From the NCBI RefSeq assembly GCF_958298935.1, contig NC_084939.1, positions 20,635,501-20,699,500 on the forward strand: 64,000 nucleotides of DNA, written 5' to 3'. Below are positions 46,316 through 59,389 of the stretch, in pieces (position 1 is the stretch's first letter; the number at the start of each line of letters is the position of its first letter). The notes beneath the pieces were generated by a model that saw nothing but the letters and a program-made list of their open reading frames with translations, made no database searches and was not told the DNA's origin. This DNA is from Phragmites australis. Taxonomy: Eukaryota > Streptophyta > Magnoliopsida > Poales > Poaceae. The position numbers and the translations under genes are program-made.

Positions 46316-47112
46316 ATGGTTGAGGAAGGGAAGATCTCCTCTAGGTTTGTCACACGCGTTCCACCGGGGGAGGAGATCCTGGCACCATAGAGTCACAAGA
46401 CTATGGTTTTTGAGGCTATCTTCGATGCAGGCCTTTGGTTCCCAACCGTGCTGCACCTCAAAGGGGTTCTTCTACACTTCTTCGTGGAGCTCCCCCATCT
46501 TTCAACCAACACCATTGCCCATCTGGAGATCTTTGAATGGGCCATGCAAGCGGAGGACTATGAGGGGCGAGCGGAGGTCTTTGCTACCATCCATGAAGCC
46601 AGCTGCCAGCCGAAGATTAGGACGGTGGGTGGAGAGAAGAGAGCCCTTAGCTTCGGTAGCATGAACTTCAAGCTCCGGCCGGAGTACCATGGCGCCTTCC
46701 ACTCAAAGTCCATCAACGAGCGGTGGTACACCGGATGGACAAAGGGGTGGTTTTATTACAAAGTGGGCTTTATGTCTCCTCTCTACTCCACTAATTGAAA
46801 CATTCTTTACATTCGGACCCCGGTAGTGGATATGTTCGAAGCTCAACTGGACTTGAGGGTGGTGCTCCTTTGAAGGGTGGCTCGGAGGATGAGCATGCGT
46901 GACCTTGGTCCTGTGCCACTGGCCTCTCTAGGCAAATTGGGACTATGCTTTCAAGCAAGGCGAGGAGGGTGAGCCAAACATGTACTCCAGGTCCAATGTT
47001 GATTCCGGTGAGCCCTCTCCACTGTCTAGTTTCAAGCCTATAGATGCGAGAAACCTCTTTCTTTTAGAATGGTGCCTCTCAATGAATGAAGCCACCGAGA
47101 TCGTGGAGAAAT
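46316..47112 (+). pseudogene. Tat-element antisense ORF, N-terminal part (copy B)
   Basis: The start ATG 46,316 opens MVEEGKISSRFVTRVPPGEE. A stop (TAG for CAG) follows at about 46,388. The longest open part is 46,403-46,798, with FEAIFDAGLWFPTVLHLKGV, LSTNTIAHLEIFEWAMQAED and GWTKGWFYYKVGFMSPL, the putative gypsy-type transposon (Transposase_28) family. The strand is opposite to its retrotransposon, as in Grande-like elements. A TGG-to-TGA change at about 46,797 and further stops follow. It is interrupted at 47,113 by a chromovirus LTR and resumes at 50,922. Confidence 0.65.
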
Positions 47113-50100
47113 TGTCACACTTGGTTTGAACGGACAAAGCCAGATACAGCTTATGTGTGCCCAGCATGTTAAACACATAAGGATGTCACAGGTGAAGTAA
47201 CAAAAGCAATACTTTTATAGAATAAACGTTAAACTCTTACAATAATTGACATATATTGTCTTCTATGAAGATATCTGCAGCAGAATAGAAGCACTGGTGC
47301 CCAACAACACTACAGGCAACCGACCAAGGTACACACGCCTAGAACGTCACAACCTCATCTTCATAGTCTTCAAAATCTTCACTCACTAAGTAGCACCACA
47401 TCTGTTCATGGCATAGTGAAAATAGCAAGTGTGAGCATATGGAATACTTAGCAAGTGTGGGAAAGATAATGATATGTAGGCTTTCAACAAGAATAGGCTA
47501 ACACATGGTATATTTGCGTAAGTGGGAGTAAAGAAAACGGTAATGTAATTCAAAAGCATTAAGGAGTTGTTATGTGAATATACCACAACAACCCGATAAC
47601 AAACCATCCAAGGTTAACCATCCCAGAAACCATAACTAGCTAGTACCCCTGTACTATACCATAACCATCTAATCAAGTGAGGATCCAAATCTCTCATAAC
47701 TGAGGGCACGACTGTTATAACAGTTTTACGCTCTGCAGACGTTATCCAACTTTTAGCTACAAGTCATGATATCCATGTTGCCGTGTTAGCTAGACACTTA
47801 ACACACCCTCGTGATGTGCTGCCAGGAGATCCCTACAAAGCATTATCCATCAATTAGGTCCTGGTAACCCAACGAATGCCAGCTAGGTGTCTAATTGATA
47901 TGCTAAACCTTACCCATATTGGCCTCGTGTTTGAACGGTATTTCTTGTGTTGTCGCTCCTTGAGCCGGTCCTTATATATGACACTTGGGCAAAGATATCC
48001 AACAGGGAAATAACCAACAAAACCTAACACCATTTCTTGGAACGTATCCACAAGCCCACCACATGAACCACAATTATCAAACCAACAGGAAAAATAAACA
48101 ACAAATTTTTTGGAACGTATCCACAAGCCCACCACATGAACCACCATTATCAAACCAACTCCATGTCCAAGTTCTAGGGTTCCATGTTACTAACAAGTTC
48201 ATCATCACCATTGCATATATCCACTAAACATGTGTATGACACTTCCCAACATCCCAAAAGCATAGCTAAGCAAATCTACCCAAGAGACTCGTATCAGCTA
48301 CCCCATAGGCCTCAAGGAATGTAAAGGAAGAACTAGGTAAACCCTAACATAGGTGACTACCCATCAAGTTGATAGACATTGCATGCAATTTTGTGAAATA
48401 AAACATTTAAAACATAGGTTCAATATGACCAAGGACACTTGCTTTTTACCCAATGCTGCTCAGTGTTGTCAAAATCTTGGTCTTGAAGTCCCTCGAACTG
48501 CTCCGGAACGTTATTGACTAATCGCGAGAATTACTGATAAAAAAACACAAAGGAAAACACTAAGAACAACATACAAAACATCATTAAATCACTTTAAAAA
48601 TACTATGGTTGGATAGGTATGATTTTAGAAACATTTAGAAGCAAGAATTGCCTAAATCGGAGTTAAGATTAAAGAGAATGGGCTTTCAGAAGATGGATTA
48701 GGCTGAAAAAGAAAGACTAGTTTGCTGGAGTTATCTTCCTATGGGAAAAGAGTTTATTGCACAATCACTGCACCATGCCTGACAACATCATTGTGCAAGA
48801 TTCAAGAAGTGTAGGGCGGACCAGACTTCACTGACTAGTCTAAGGAGAATGATGTGGTCCTGACTTGGCAGGCTATGCAAATACCGTCTAGGATTAAAGA
48901 AGGGATACGCTGAGATCTATTCTCGACCATCCATGACGGATCAAATGGCTAGAGGTTGTGCTTCTAGGTTAAGCATACTACCGGTGACTCTGTGTAGTGG
49001 CGGTGGTTCGGGTTTCATCAGAGATGGCAATCGGACGTGTAGCCACTGACATCGATGTCAGGCTACGATGGTGTTTCAGTGAAATGAGGGAAAGACTAAC
49101 TCAGCGGTATGGTTGGTTTTGGAAAGGGTCATCCGAGGTACCGGTAAAACAGCGATGACTGTTGCTAGGTTTGGTGGGGACCGCGAATAGATGCAGTAAC
49201 GAAGATGCACGTGTTCCCCGAGATTGGCTACAAAATTTAAGAAACCGTCTAAATAGAGATGTTCATATTTATTGGGAACACAATTCTGCGACATGGATTT
49301 TTCTAGATCATCCACTGAGAGGAAGAACAATCAGTAGAAATGAGATGAGTGATAGCTGTGACATGCTGCAGTGGGCAACCATGTTCCGGTCATGTCACTC
49401 CTCAAACGGCGAAGGAATTCTAGGATCCAGTAGAAGACTCTATGGGACACGCTGTGATGCTAATGGCACATCCATACAACTTCTGGATTGACAGGGAACG
49501 CGATGCAAATCTAGTATGCGTGCAGAATGCATCCAGACTGGGGCAGCGGGCACGGTGATTGCGTTCTCGGGGGCGTCGGTGCTCTAATAGCTGATCTAGT
49601 TGTAGAGGGCGCGGGACACATCCTGGGGCACAAGATGGACAAAGTGTATGGTGATTAAACCTATGGTCTACCGGGTACGTCGATGCCAATCGGCAATGGC
49701 GCGGTTGTTCGCGACGGCGATAACTGTGGCGGTGTAGATCAGGCTTTGGCCAGGGCTAGGGCCTGGCTAGGGACTTAGTATGATGGTAAAATAGTACTAA
49801 GGGAGTAGAAGAAAGGGTCCTCACCTTGATTTGATGGTTGAGAAAAGAGGATTCACGGAGACGACGACGTAGCATATCATGGGCATCAGCGGTGGCGGCT
49901 TCGGCGAACAGCGATGCACGAACAAGGCAGCAGAGGCATCTAGGATTTGGGGGAGTGGAATCGGGATAGGAGAGGGCATGCAACTTCTATTTATAGGGCT
50001 AGCGACGACTGGTTGAGGTGGAGTCCAAGCTGAACACAACTCGGGTTTGAGTTCAAGTCGGTTACGGTTTCCTTTTTCGCAGCTCTCTATTCCGAGGATG

Positions 50101-50921
50101 ATATCTTCGCCGTCCTGACTACAAATTGGATGTTTCTAGACTCTAAATTGTAGTACTCGAAAAGATCTATGACTTTGGTATTCATTGGAACTTATGAAAT
50201 GCCATCTTGATTTTCAAGAATGTACTACAAGATAAATTGTTTGAACTCAGACTTATTTACGTAGCACTGATTTCGGGGCCATAACTCCTAGCTCCATTAT
50301 CTAAAAGGGGAGTTCCATAGCTTTAAATCAAAGCCCTCGACGAGACCTACAACTTTGGTATTGTCAAGATTTGCATTTGAGGCCATTGTCAACTCTAAAA
50401 CCATGTGGGAAAAAAGAGGATATGCACGACTCTGTGAATATTTACAGATTTTGTGGATCCTTTTTGTTGAGCCTTTTAGAAGACTTGGCAAAGAGTTTGG
50501 ACTCGAGGAAGATTGAGCCCAAAGACACTTTAGGTATATCTAGGGTTTAGAAAAGAAACTTTTATAGAGAAATTTGAATTGAACTAGAGAAGGATTAGAT
50601 AAGATTAATGATTGAATAGATGATGAATTCAATAATTTGAATTGCAACCATTAAGGTCCTTCAATTATTCACTATTGAGTTCTACAAAAACCTTTTTGAA
50701 ACAATTTTCACTCGAAACACCAAAGGGAAAGAAAGAGAAAAAGAATTCTAATGCATTTACCTAGCTCCTAACAAAACTCAGCATAAAATGCACACAAAAT
50801 AATAATCTATTTTGATTGATTGATTAAGAAAATAAGGTTTAAACCTATTCTACTAGCGAAGCTATTCAATAATCTCGAAATTTTTTAAAAAGTTGTAAAT
50901 TAAAAAAATCAAGGTGTTACA
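47113..50921 (-). repeat. Solo LTR of chromovirus-type gypsy element, 5-bp target duplication
   Basis: This 3,809-bp LTR begins TGTAACACCT at 50,921 and ends GTGTGACA at 47,113 on minus. GAAAT flanks both ends (47,108-47,112 and 50,922-50,926), showing a single insertion followed by LTR-LTR recombination. It is the same family as 27,184-32,272, which carries the primer-binding site. All ORFs within it are spurious. Confidence 0.95.
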
Positions 50922-52744
50922 GAAATTTCTTGGCCATCCTACCTGTGCGGAGAGGGACCAGTGCATGGAGTTGGTGGGGAGCTAGGAGTAGCACAACCGG
51001 ATTTGCTCCCACCTTAGAATGCTAGCTCCGACGTGGCATAATCTAGAGGAGCCCCGGGGCACTGGGAAGTGAGGTCGTTCAGCCAATGGCACTGCAGCTT
51101 TCGCGATTGCCATAATCCCATCCCGGGCTCAGACTCCACCTAGCCCTTCGTGCTCATGCACTAGCTCGACGACTGAGTCATCTGAGGCAGAACTAGACGG
51201 ATCAAAGCACCAGAGGCTTGCTAGGGGCATGATGGCTGTGGGTGGTGCGACCAAAGAGGATGCCCAGTTGGGGGGTGGAGGAATTGGGAAGGCTCTGGCT
51301 CGCCCACACCCGGTTGTCAATAGCCAGAGTGAGGGAGGGGGCAAGCTCTCCCTCAATGAGTTTGCGTCATGGGGGATCGCCAACTTTTTTTAGGATAGAG
51401 ACATCACGGGCCTAGTGACCGCTACAGCCGCTCGCATAGGTGAGGATGTGATTTCCTTTTACTCCGTTGCATCAAAGGATGAGGGTTTGACCTCCGCGCC
51501 TGTCTTTTTTCTAGGGGGCATTGACATGGACCCGAACCTGGCCATTGCTCAGGAATCTTTGGACCCAACGGAGGACTCGATGAATCCTCCGATGGCACCC
51601 GAGGGTTTCATCCCGGATGCTAGGGCCTCACTGCCTAGGGTCATCTCCGCTGATCGAGACTTGGCTCTCTTGGCTGGAATGGGGTACGCCGAGTCCTCCG
51701 TGGTGACCACCTCTGCGCCTTTGGAGTGGGGTTTGAGTTTTGAGGCATTGTCCTCATATGACCTCACACTCCATCTAGAGGCGTTGAGCGCCTTCGCCTC
51801 GTCCTTGTCTCTTCTTAAGAGTGGGGAGATCGAGCTATCTTTGGTTCAGAGGTTGTCAGGGGAGGTGGCAGAGCATCTGAAACTCACAGCATGGCACGTA
51901 TATCGGTGGTAAGGCGTCTTTCGGGGTTCCAACCCTTTGGTTGCTAACATTATTTTATTATTTGTTGTGATTGGTAGCAATTGCTCGTGGCGAAGGCGCT
52001 AGAGCATTCACAATGACGAGACCTCATGGCTGCCAACAAGGCCAACAGCGAAGATGCCTCCGTCTCGCCTTGGCGGAGGCTAATAAGCGAACAGAGGCCA
52101 CGGAGGGCTGCCTACAGGAGGAAGTGATGCACTAGGAGCGTACGGAGGAGGTGGCTCGGGAGTCTACTGAAGCCCACTATGCAATGGAGGAAATGGCTCA
52201 GGACACTATCGAAGCCCATCGTTCAGCGGAGGAGTAAACTTGGGAGACTGTTGAAGCCTGTCGTGTGGCGGAGGAGTCTATTAGCGCAAACTTTACAGGT
52301 TGTGTTGCCGCGGAAGGTGCGGGACAATATCTCAGGATAGCTGTGGCTGAGGCTCAGCGAGAGCAGAGGGATGCCCATGCCTCTTAGGATGTCCTACGCG
52401 CTAAGCATCAAATATTGGTTGGGCACTTGTCGAAGGCGGCCCAGGCCATCGAGAAGGCCCTAGGAAGCCTTAGGGCCTAGGGCCGACCATTACTCAATGA
52501 ACCAGACACCCTGAGCCTTACGCTCTGTTGGCTCTATTCTGCTGCCATGCTGACATCCACCACCGCTGAGGCCTTCGACAGGTCTAGCGTCCATGTGGCT
52601 TTGGTGTTTTAGCTGGCCTTGCAGCATCGCGCAAGGTGCAGCCAACTTGAGGTGATGAAGCAGCCAGTCTCTAACTATGTGTTGGAAGCCCTTCGACCTG
52701 AGGAACCCTATGATGTGCGCTTGCCTAATCTTCTGAAGGTAATA
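50922..52744 (+). pseudogene. Tat-element antisense ORF, C-terminal part (copy B)
   Basis: This continues the ORF after the solo LTR. The best open stretch is 51,415-51,912 (ARIGEDVISFYSVASKDEG, GMGYAESSVV, Ser/Leu-rich end). A possible intron lies at about 51,910-51,976 (GTAAGG...TTGGTAG). A coiled-coil region then matches 9,488-10,246: repeated EEVARESTEAH and EEMAQDTIEAH-type units, AVAEAQREQRDA and HLSKAAQAIEKALG. Frequent stops show decay. Copy A lacks 50,922-51,990. Confidence 0.6.
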
Positions 52745-53614
52745 TGATAAGTCGATTGGTGGAGTTTCGACGTTGATGATCCAAAGGCTCCGAACAGAAC
52801 AGATCCAGAACCCTCGCAACCACTACACCATTACTCCGTAGTTATCAACCATGCCAAGGCATGGTTGACCTCGCCAAGAAGGCTTTTCCTGCAAGCGAAT
52901 CAAGAACAGAAGCAAGAGCAGGTAGATGCAATCTAAATATTGCTAATTACCAATGAAGTACTCGAGTTTGGGGTTCAACAAACTGATAAACGGTGAAACT
53001 ATGTAAAACATAATAATCTAAGCTAAACCCGAGCCTAAACTATGATGGCTACTGTGTATATATAAGGGGGGACATGAGGAGGTCGACCTAGGGTTGTGCA
53101 GCCATGGAAAGAAGCGTGCACAACCTGGACTCCGACCCCGACACGATTACAAGACCCGACAGGGTCCAAAACGGTGATGCAACACATTATTCCTTTGACT
53201 CTAACTAAACTATAAGAAATATTTGGTCGAGCATAGATCCATTGAAAAGGGCTCAACATAAGCTTTCCAGTAAGTCTAAGAATGCCTAAAACGGACTTCA
53301 TATGAGAGAGTTATGCCCGTTTTACTGACGTGGTGTCCCACAACCACGACTTCGATTAGAGCTCAGCCTCAAGTCCGAGTAAACTTGGCCTTCGAGGGGT
53401 GATGTCCGGGTAAGGTTATAGTGCTTCTCCTACGTTCCTAAGTAATAAAATATCACAAGAATTTAGTAGTAATCCATCCAAGGATACATGAACAGCGAGA
53501 AACGAGTTCACCTAGTGGTCTAATTATCGTGCACGTGCTCTTGTAATTGGACCTTCTATGATTTAAGGATTATTGGTGGTATTGATCGTATCCGAAGAAG
53601 CCATGGGCTCATGA
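52745..53614 (-). repeat. CRM-like gypsy 3' LTR (copy B)
   Basis: This 870-bp LTR is the duplicate of 10,247-11,105. On minus it follows the polypurine run AAGAGGGGGAGGA and ends CTTATCA at 52,745. Confidence 0.7.
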
Positions 53615-54087
53615 TCCTCCCCCTCTTGAATTGGAGTAATTCTCGACTCAAGCTCGTCTTCTTCTCCCAAGTAGGGTTTTAAATCTGAAATGTTAAATGT
53701 GGGACTAACCCCAAAATCTACATGTAGGTCCAATTTGTATGCATTGTCATTGATTATCTCAATTATCTTAAATGGTCCATCGGCTCTAGACATCAACTTT
53801 GATTTTCTTAGTTTTGGAAACCTATCCTTCCTCAAATGCAACCAAACTAAACCACCCGGTTCAAATTTTATTTCCATCCTACCTTTACTTCCATCAATCC
53901 TATACTTTTCAGTCATGCTCTCTATATTCTTTTTAGTTGTTTCATGCAAATTAAGAATAAATTCAGCATGTTTCTTAGCATCTAAATTAAGTCTTTCAAA
54001 AGTAAGCAAATGTAGTAAATCAGTAGGAGCACGGGGATTAAATCCATACACTACCTGGAACAGACATACCTTGGTGGTGGAGTGTAT
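53563..54087 (-). pseudogene. Gypsy integrase C-terminal region (CRM-like), truncated
   Basis: The open frame 54,051-53,563 follows an upstream HSTTKV-type integrase segment reaching the LTR at 54,088. Recognisable parts are VVYGFNPRAPTDLL, KKHAEFILNLHE, the GPFKIIEIINDNAYKLDL core and FNISDLKPYLGEEDELESR near the end. The stop codon at 53,563 lies about 50 bp inside the 3' LTR. This overlap and the ending resemble the CRM group, which lacks a classical chromodomain. The zinc finger and catalytic core of integrase, RT and gag are lost, because another chromovirus LTR is inserted at 54,088. Confidence 0.75.
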
Positions 54088-57000
54088 TGTGAGGAACCGT
54101 TCAAACAGTATTCTAATTAATCATCAGGAAGATCATTATTCATAAATACAACCTCAATGATTAACCAGAATACCATCCCAGTAGTCTTGGAACGTGTTTT
54201 GTGCCTAAGATCGAAACACATGCCTTTCCAACATGTACATTACAGCATACCTTAAGAAAGAGCGAGTAATTAAAGTTATATTACAAGTGCTTAAGCATGC
54301 AACCATTTGCAACAGTTTACACAAAGAGAAACTACGCAGCGGAAGATTAAAACCTTAACAACAACAAAAGAAGAGTGAGTCATATGCCCTTAGGATCCAC
54401 CCCAAAAGCTATGCCTCACCAGAGTAGGATGCACTACTGCAACCCACCACCTGCATCGGTGGGCACGAAGTAGCCAAACACCGCATCACCCTCACCAGCA
54501 GAACCTAAAAATGCAGGCATGAGTATGAAGGTAATCGCAAGACTTAAACCATATAGAGCACATATACATAGCTCAACTCCAAGGATTATGCATTGAACTG
54601 TTAGCAAGAGTAGGCCACAAGGTTAAGTAAAACATATGCGGTAAGCAACCTAGACACATATGTGTGAGCTTCTATACTTAACTAAAAAACAACTACTGGC
54701 CAACATGGATGGTGAGAGCGTGGGGAACATCATGGGACATGCACCGGTGAAAGGGCTTGGTGATTTGACTCTTGGTCGATCGGGAACGTCGATACCAATC
54801 GGCTATAGCGCGGTTGTCCGCGACGGCGACGACCGTGACGGCGTAGATCGGGATTTGACCGGGGCTAGGGCTTGGCTAGGGACTTAGTATGATTCTAAAA
54901 TAGTAGTAAGGGAGAAGAAGAAGGGGTCCTCACCTTGCTTTGATGGTCGATGAAAGTGGATTCGCGGAGAAGACGACGTAGCGCATCACGGGCGGCGGTG
55001 GCGGCGGTTCCAGCGAACAGCGGCGCTCCGGCGACGCATGGACTTGGCAGCAGCGACTTCTAGGGCTTACGGGCATGGAATAGGGGTAGGAGAGGGCGTG
55101 CAACTCATATTTATAGGGCAAGGGGCTGCTGGTTGAGATGGAGTCCAAACCGAACACGAATCGGATTCGAGTTCAAGTCGGTTATGGTTTCCTTTTTCGT
55201 AGCTCTATATTCCGAGGATGATATCTCTATCGTTCTGACTCCAAATTGGACGTTTCTTGATTCTAAATTGTAGTACTAGAAAAGATCTATAACTTTGGTA
55301 GTCATTGGAACTTCTGAAAACACCATCTTGATTTCCAACAATGCACCACAAGATAAATTATTTGAACTCGGACTTATCTGCACAGCACTGATTGAGGGGG
55401 CCATAACTCCTTGCTCCATTATCCAAAAGGGTACTTCCATAGGTTCAAATCAAAGCTCTCAACGAGACCTACAACTTTAGTATTATCAAGATTTGCATTT
55501 GAGGCCGTTTTCAACTCCGAAACTTCATGAGAAGATGAGGCTGTCCAAGACTCCGCGAAAATTTGCAGATTTCGTGGATCATTGGTTGGGCCATCTAGAA
55601 GACTTGGCTAAGGGTTTGGACTTGAGCAAGATTGAGCCAAAAGACACTATAGGTATATCTAGAGTTTAGAAAAGAACTTTTGCAAAGAAATTTGAATATG
55701 GTTTGAATTTGAATTGAGTTTGGAGTGAATTTAAAAGAAACAAAAAATTGAGGTTGAACAAGAATAGGAATAGATAAGGAATTTGAATTTGGATTTGGGT
55801 AGAATTTGAGAAAGAGGAGAGATTGGCTTTAAACAAGGATTTGGATAAGATTTGAATTGACCTAGAGCAGGATCAGGTATGATCATGAATTGAATAGATG
55901 ATGAATTCAAAGATTTTGAATTCCAACCATTAAGATCCTTAACTTATTCACTACTGAGTTTTGTAAAAACCTTTTCAAAATCTTTTTCACTCAAAACACC
56001 AAAGAGAAAGAAAAAGAAAAAAGAACTCTAATGCATTTATGTGGCTCCTAGCAAAACTCAGCATGCAATATGCACACAAAATAATAACCTATATTGATTA
56101 ATTGATTAAGAAAATGGGTTTTAAACCTATTCTACTGGTGAAGCTATTCAATAATCTTGGAAAATTTTAGAATTTTGATAAATCTGAAAATCAGGGTGTT
56201 ACACAACGGCAGCACCATCGCTCGACTTCTACCAAGGACCTAAGCATTGCTAAGCATTTCGAATAATCCGTGAAGCTAGACACCAACTATATCATCAAGG
56301 CTACAAGGATAAATATTCATCAATAAGTCAAGGTAGAGATAATGCATCAACATAAGTTCTATCCATATCAACCCAACACTACACCCAACACATGCAAACG
56401 TACATAAAGCATAATTTATCAATTTTAGACTCCATTTAATTTGAACAAAGGGTGTAGCATACTTAGATACTTGTCTTGTTGCTATGGGGTTTGCCCGATA
56501 CTTCCCAAACAGAACTCGCAGAATTGGTGTGCCTTGGTGTCACCCTCGATCACACTCGCATCACGCTCCGGACCTTCGTTCACTACTGAAGAACGCATGC
56601 AATGATAAGCATAAATGACGTGCAATGATGGATGCTCCCCAGTGTATGGCAATAGTGGAGATGAAATGCACTATGCCATGAGTTTAAAGCCTCAAGATTT
56701 TCTTCACTTTGATTATTGTTAATTATCTAACAATTTATGGATTTATTAAGCTTAAATCCAAGATTAGCCCTAAATAGACAATAAATTTATACTTAACATG
56801 AGGGTGATTATTTTTAATGAGCAGGGAATCAATCAATAAAATTTAAAAAATTAGTTTCATCAATTTTGGAGCTAGCAATAATTAATTATTGATTAATGAA
56901 GATCAAACCTATTTTATTAACCCATGAAATTTAAATACATATTTCATAGCTCCCAGTATTATTAACATGTATATTATGCTCATACAAACCCAAGAAAATT

Positions 57001-58327
57001 GGTTTCACTATTTTTGGAGCAATATCCTATTTTCTATGTATTTTACAACTTTCAGCCGAATTAAAAGCATAACAATAAATCAATTTCGCTTTTTTCTGAA
57101 ATACCCGAAATAAAAAAAAAACATAAAATTTCCCCAAAATCCTTTTTGCACCTGGGTTTTAGCTAGCTCTACACATGGAAGTGGGGCCAGGCTGGCGGAC
57201 TTGGTTCATGGGTGTGGACCAAAGGGCGTGCTCGGGTGGCCGGTCTACCACGGACCAGGCCTGTGGGCTGGGTGGACTGGCCGTGGGCCCACATGGCAGT
57301 GAGGGAGGAAGAGAGGCAAAGGATAAGGTCGGCCGGTGATATTTCCCGTGCGTGTGGGTGGTTCACTGCAGGAGAGCAGGAGGGGCGACTGGGAGGAAGG
57401 ATGATGGAGGTGGGAGCAGGAGAGGGGTGAGTCGGCCGGGGAGGAGACACAGTCGGGAACCGCATGGCTCAGCTCGACAGCAGCTTGAGGCGTGAGCCGA
57501 CAGCCACTGCTGCGCATGGGAACGACGTGGCATAGCTGCCCGGTTGAGCGGCGGTGCGGCATGCGCGACGGTAGAGACGGCGAGGAGCAGGGAGGAAGAG
57601 GGGGGTGCTCACCGTGATGGCTAGTGTGGGTGGTGATGATGGAGCACGGCAGGGCAGCATGGTGGCGCGAGCCAGCGGCTGAGTGCGGTGACGGTGGTGC
57701 AGGTTAGTGCTGGAGCGTGGTCGAATGACGATGCGGGTACGGTGCGGAGGAGCGCCACCGAGCGGCGATGGGTACAACACAGGGTTGCGCCATGATGGCA
57801 TGGAAGGACGGCATGGCTTTGGCTGTTGCAAATGAGAGAGAGAGAGGGGATGGGTCGCATGAATAGTAGTCGACCGGTGAAAAGATCTCCCTCCACTTCT
57901 CTAATACATTTGGAGATCTTCCAACGGTCCAAAATTTGTGTGACAAAATTTGTATAAAACTATAATTCACAAGCAATCCATTTTAACTTGTTTGACCCCA
58001 ATATTCTGAGCCAATTTCCGATTAAAATTCTCCAAAATGCAAGCTTTTCTAACATGTGGTAATTTTTATGCCTTCAAAGTCATTCCCTAAAATTTGGGAA
58101 AATTCACCAATATTCCTCATTTAACACGGAATAATTTCTAAAATTGTTTATAGCCCTATGTTTCATAGCAATATTGTGAGTTGCTTCACACTGCACCACT
58201 TAACCGTAATTTTCACAATTTATGTTTAATTGAAATTCCATGTTAATAATTGCTCAAAACAACTAAACATGATACTAATGATGCTTATGAGGCTTAATGA
58301 CATGCTTAATCCATTTTGGCTATTACA
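54088..58327 (-). repeat. 3' LTR of a chromovirus element, with nested LTR fragment
   Basis: On minus this LTR starts TGTAATAGCC at 58,327, right after a purine-rich tract (GGGTGGGAGGGGGGGGGGA), and ends at 54,088 (TGTGAGG on plus), matching the start of the 5' LTR at 63,955. Removing the nested fragment (54,695-56,203) leaves about 2.7 kb. The GC-rich stretch 57,170-57,850 produces overlapping Pro/Arg-rich ORFs on both strands that are not genes. The left flank 5-mer is TGTAT; the right flank lies outside the window. Confidence 0.8.
54695..56203 (-). repeat. Nested chromovirus LTR fragment (TGTAACACCC family)
   Basis: On minus this starts TGTAACACCC at 56,203 and runs 1.5 kb to 54,695, corresponding to the first part of the LTR at 27,184 up to about 29,870. 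It is truncated, so it inserted and lost its 3' portion. It preserves the empty target site of the CACTA derivative (GAA at 54,952-54,954 on plus). Confidence 0.8.
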
Positions 58328-58869
58328 AAACTCCCCCCCCCCCTCCCACCCAAAAGAATCTCGTCCTGAGATTCGGGTGAAGTGCGGGGAAGAGAGCAAG
58401 AAAAATGAGTTTCCAGGACTAGAACGATAATGGCATCACTAGGTGATATGGCAGTGCGGCGTGGCATATTTCCCAGACCTCGAGAAAAGTCCCAGGTTTC
58501 TAAGTGTCATATTCACCTAGACAAGTTAATCTTATAACAAGGATATCACAAGATAACAAGGTAGGTGTTAGGTGAGTGACGGTAGTGTCATCATCCTTTC
58601 TCATCTCAGTTAACTGACATGACAAAGTTACAACTTCTATTTATATTCATGAGAGAACAAAGGTAAGGGTGGTCTCCTTGGTGACTTGATGGTGATTGTG
58701 TACATATGTAAGAAAAAACAAGAATACAAGATTCCTACTAACCCACGGGTGGTGCGGGCGGAACGATGGAACTTTCATTTACTCAAAAGTGAATGCACCT
58801 CAACATCATGCAGGGTGTTTCATGATGTCTACATTACTATAGCACCATTTACACGCTGTGAGGAATAGA

Positions 58870-59389
58870 AACTAATGCAACACTCGCAATTTTGAGAAAA
58901 AAGGGGATAATCAGCACGAAGCCGATCCTCACATTTTCACGTCGCTTCGCTTTTGAAGTGATTACTCCACTGAACCTCGAGAAACTTAATTGACTTGCAC
59001 CGCATATTCCATTTGGCTTCCTCAAGAATACGAATCGGATGTTCACAATAGGAAAGATCTGGCTGCAATTCTTGATTTGCAACTTCAATGACTTCGGTTA
59101 GGACTTGAAGGCATTTCTTCAATTGAGAGACATTGAAGACGTTGTGCACGGCAGAGACGGACGGAGGCAACTGATAGGCCACCTCACCATGCTGAGCAAC
59201 GATTTGAAATGGACCAACATAGCGAGGTGCTAGCTTTCCTCTGACTTGAAAGCATCGAACCCCTTTGAGAGGCGACACCTTAAGATACACGAAATCCCCA
59301 ATCTCAAACACAAGATCTCGTCTGCGGCGGTGATCTGCATAGCTCTTTTGTTGGGACTGAGCTGTGAGAAGACTCTTGCGAATCATCAA
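58870..59389 (-). pseudogene. Chromovirus integrase C-terminus and chromodomain
   Basis: The GPY-like core of integrase reads GDFVYLKVSPLKGVRCF, GKLAPRYVGPFQIV and VAYQLPPSVSAVHNVFNVSQ. A chromodomain follows (EHPIRILEEAKWNMRCKSIK, FLEVQWSNHFKSEAT), which in Tekay/Del elements targets integration to heterochromatin. The codon after SEAT is a stop where the family has Trp-Glu. Residual frame continues (LRADYPLF) to about 58,870. It is in a different frame from the upstream integrase block. Confidence 0.8.

Noticed and set aside
51415..51912. 165-residue plus-strand ORF considered as a host gene
   Set aside because: It continues the Tat antisense ORF interrupted by the solo LTR, with the same family context before and after.
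57169..57976. Overlapping Pro/Arg-rich ORFs on both strands resembling a GC-rich gene
   Set aside because: They lie wholly inside the 3' LTR of the chromovirus element, overlap in several frames and have no domain marks. They are shadows of a GC-rich leader.
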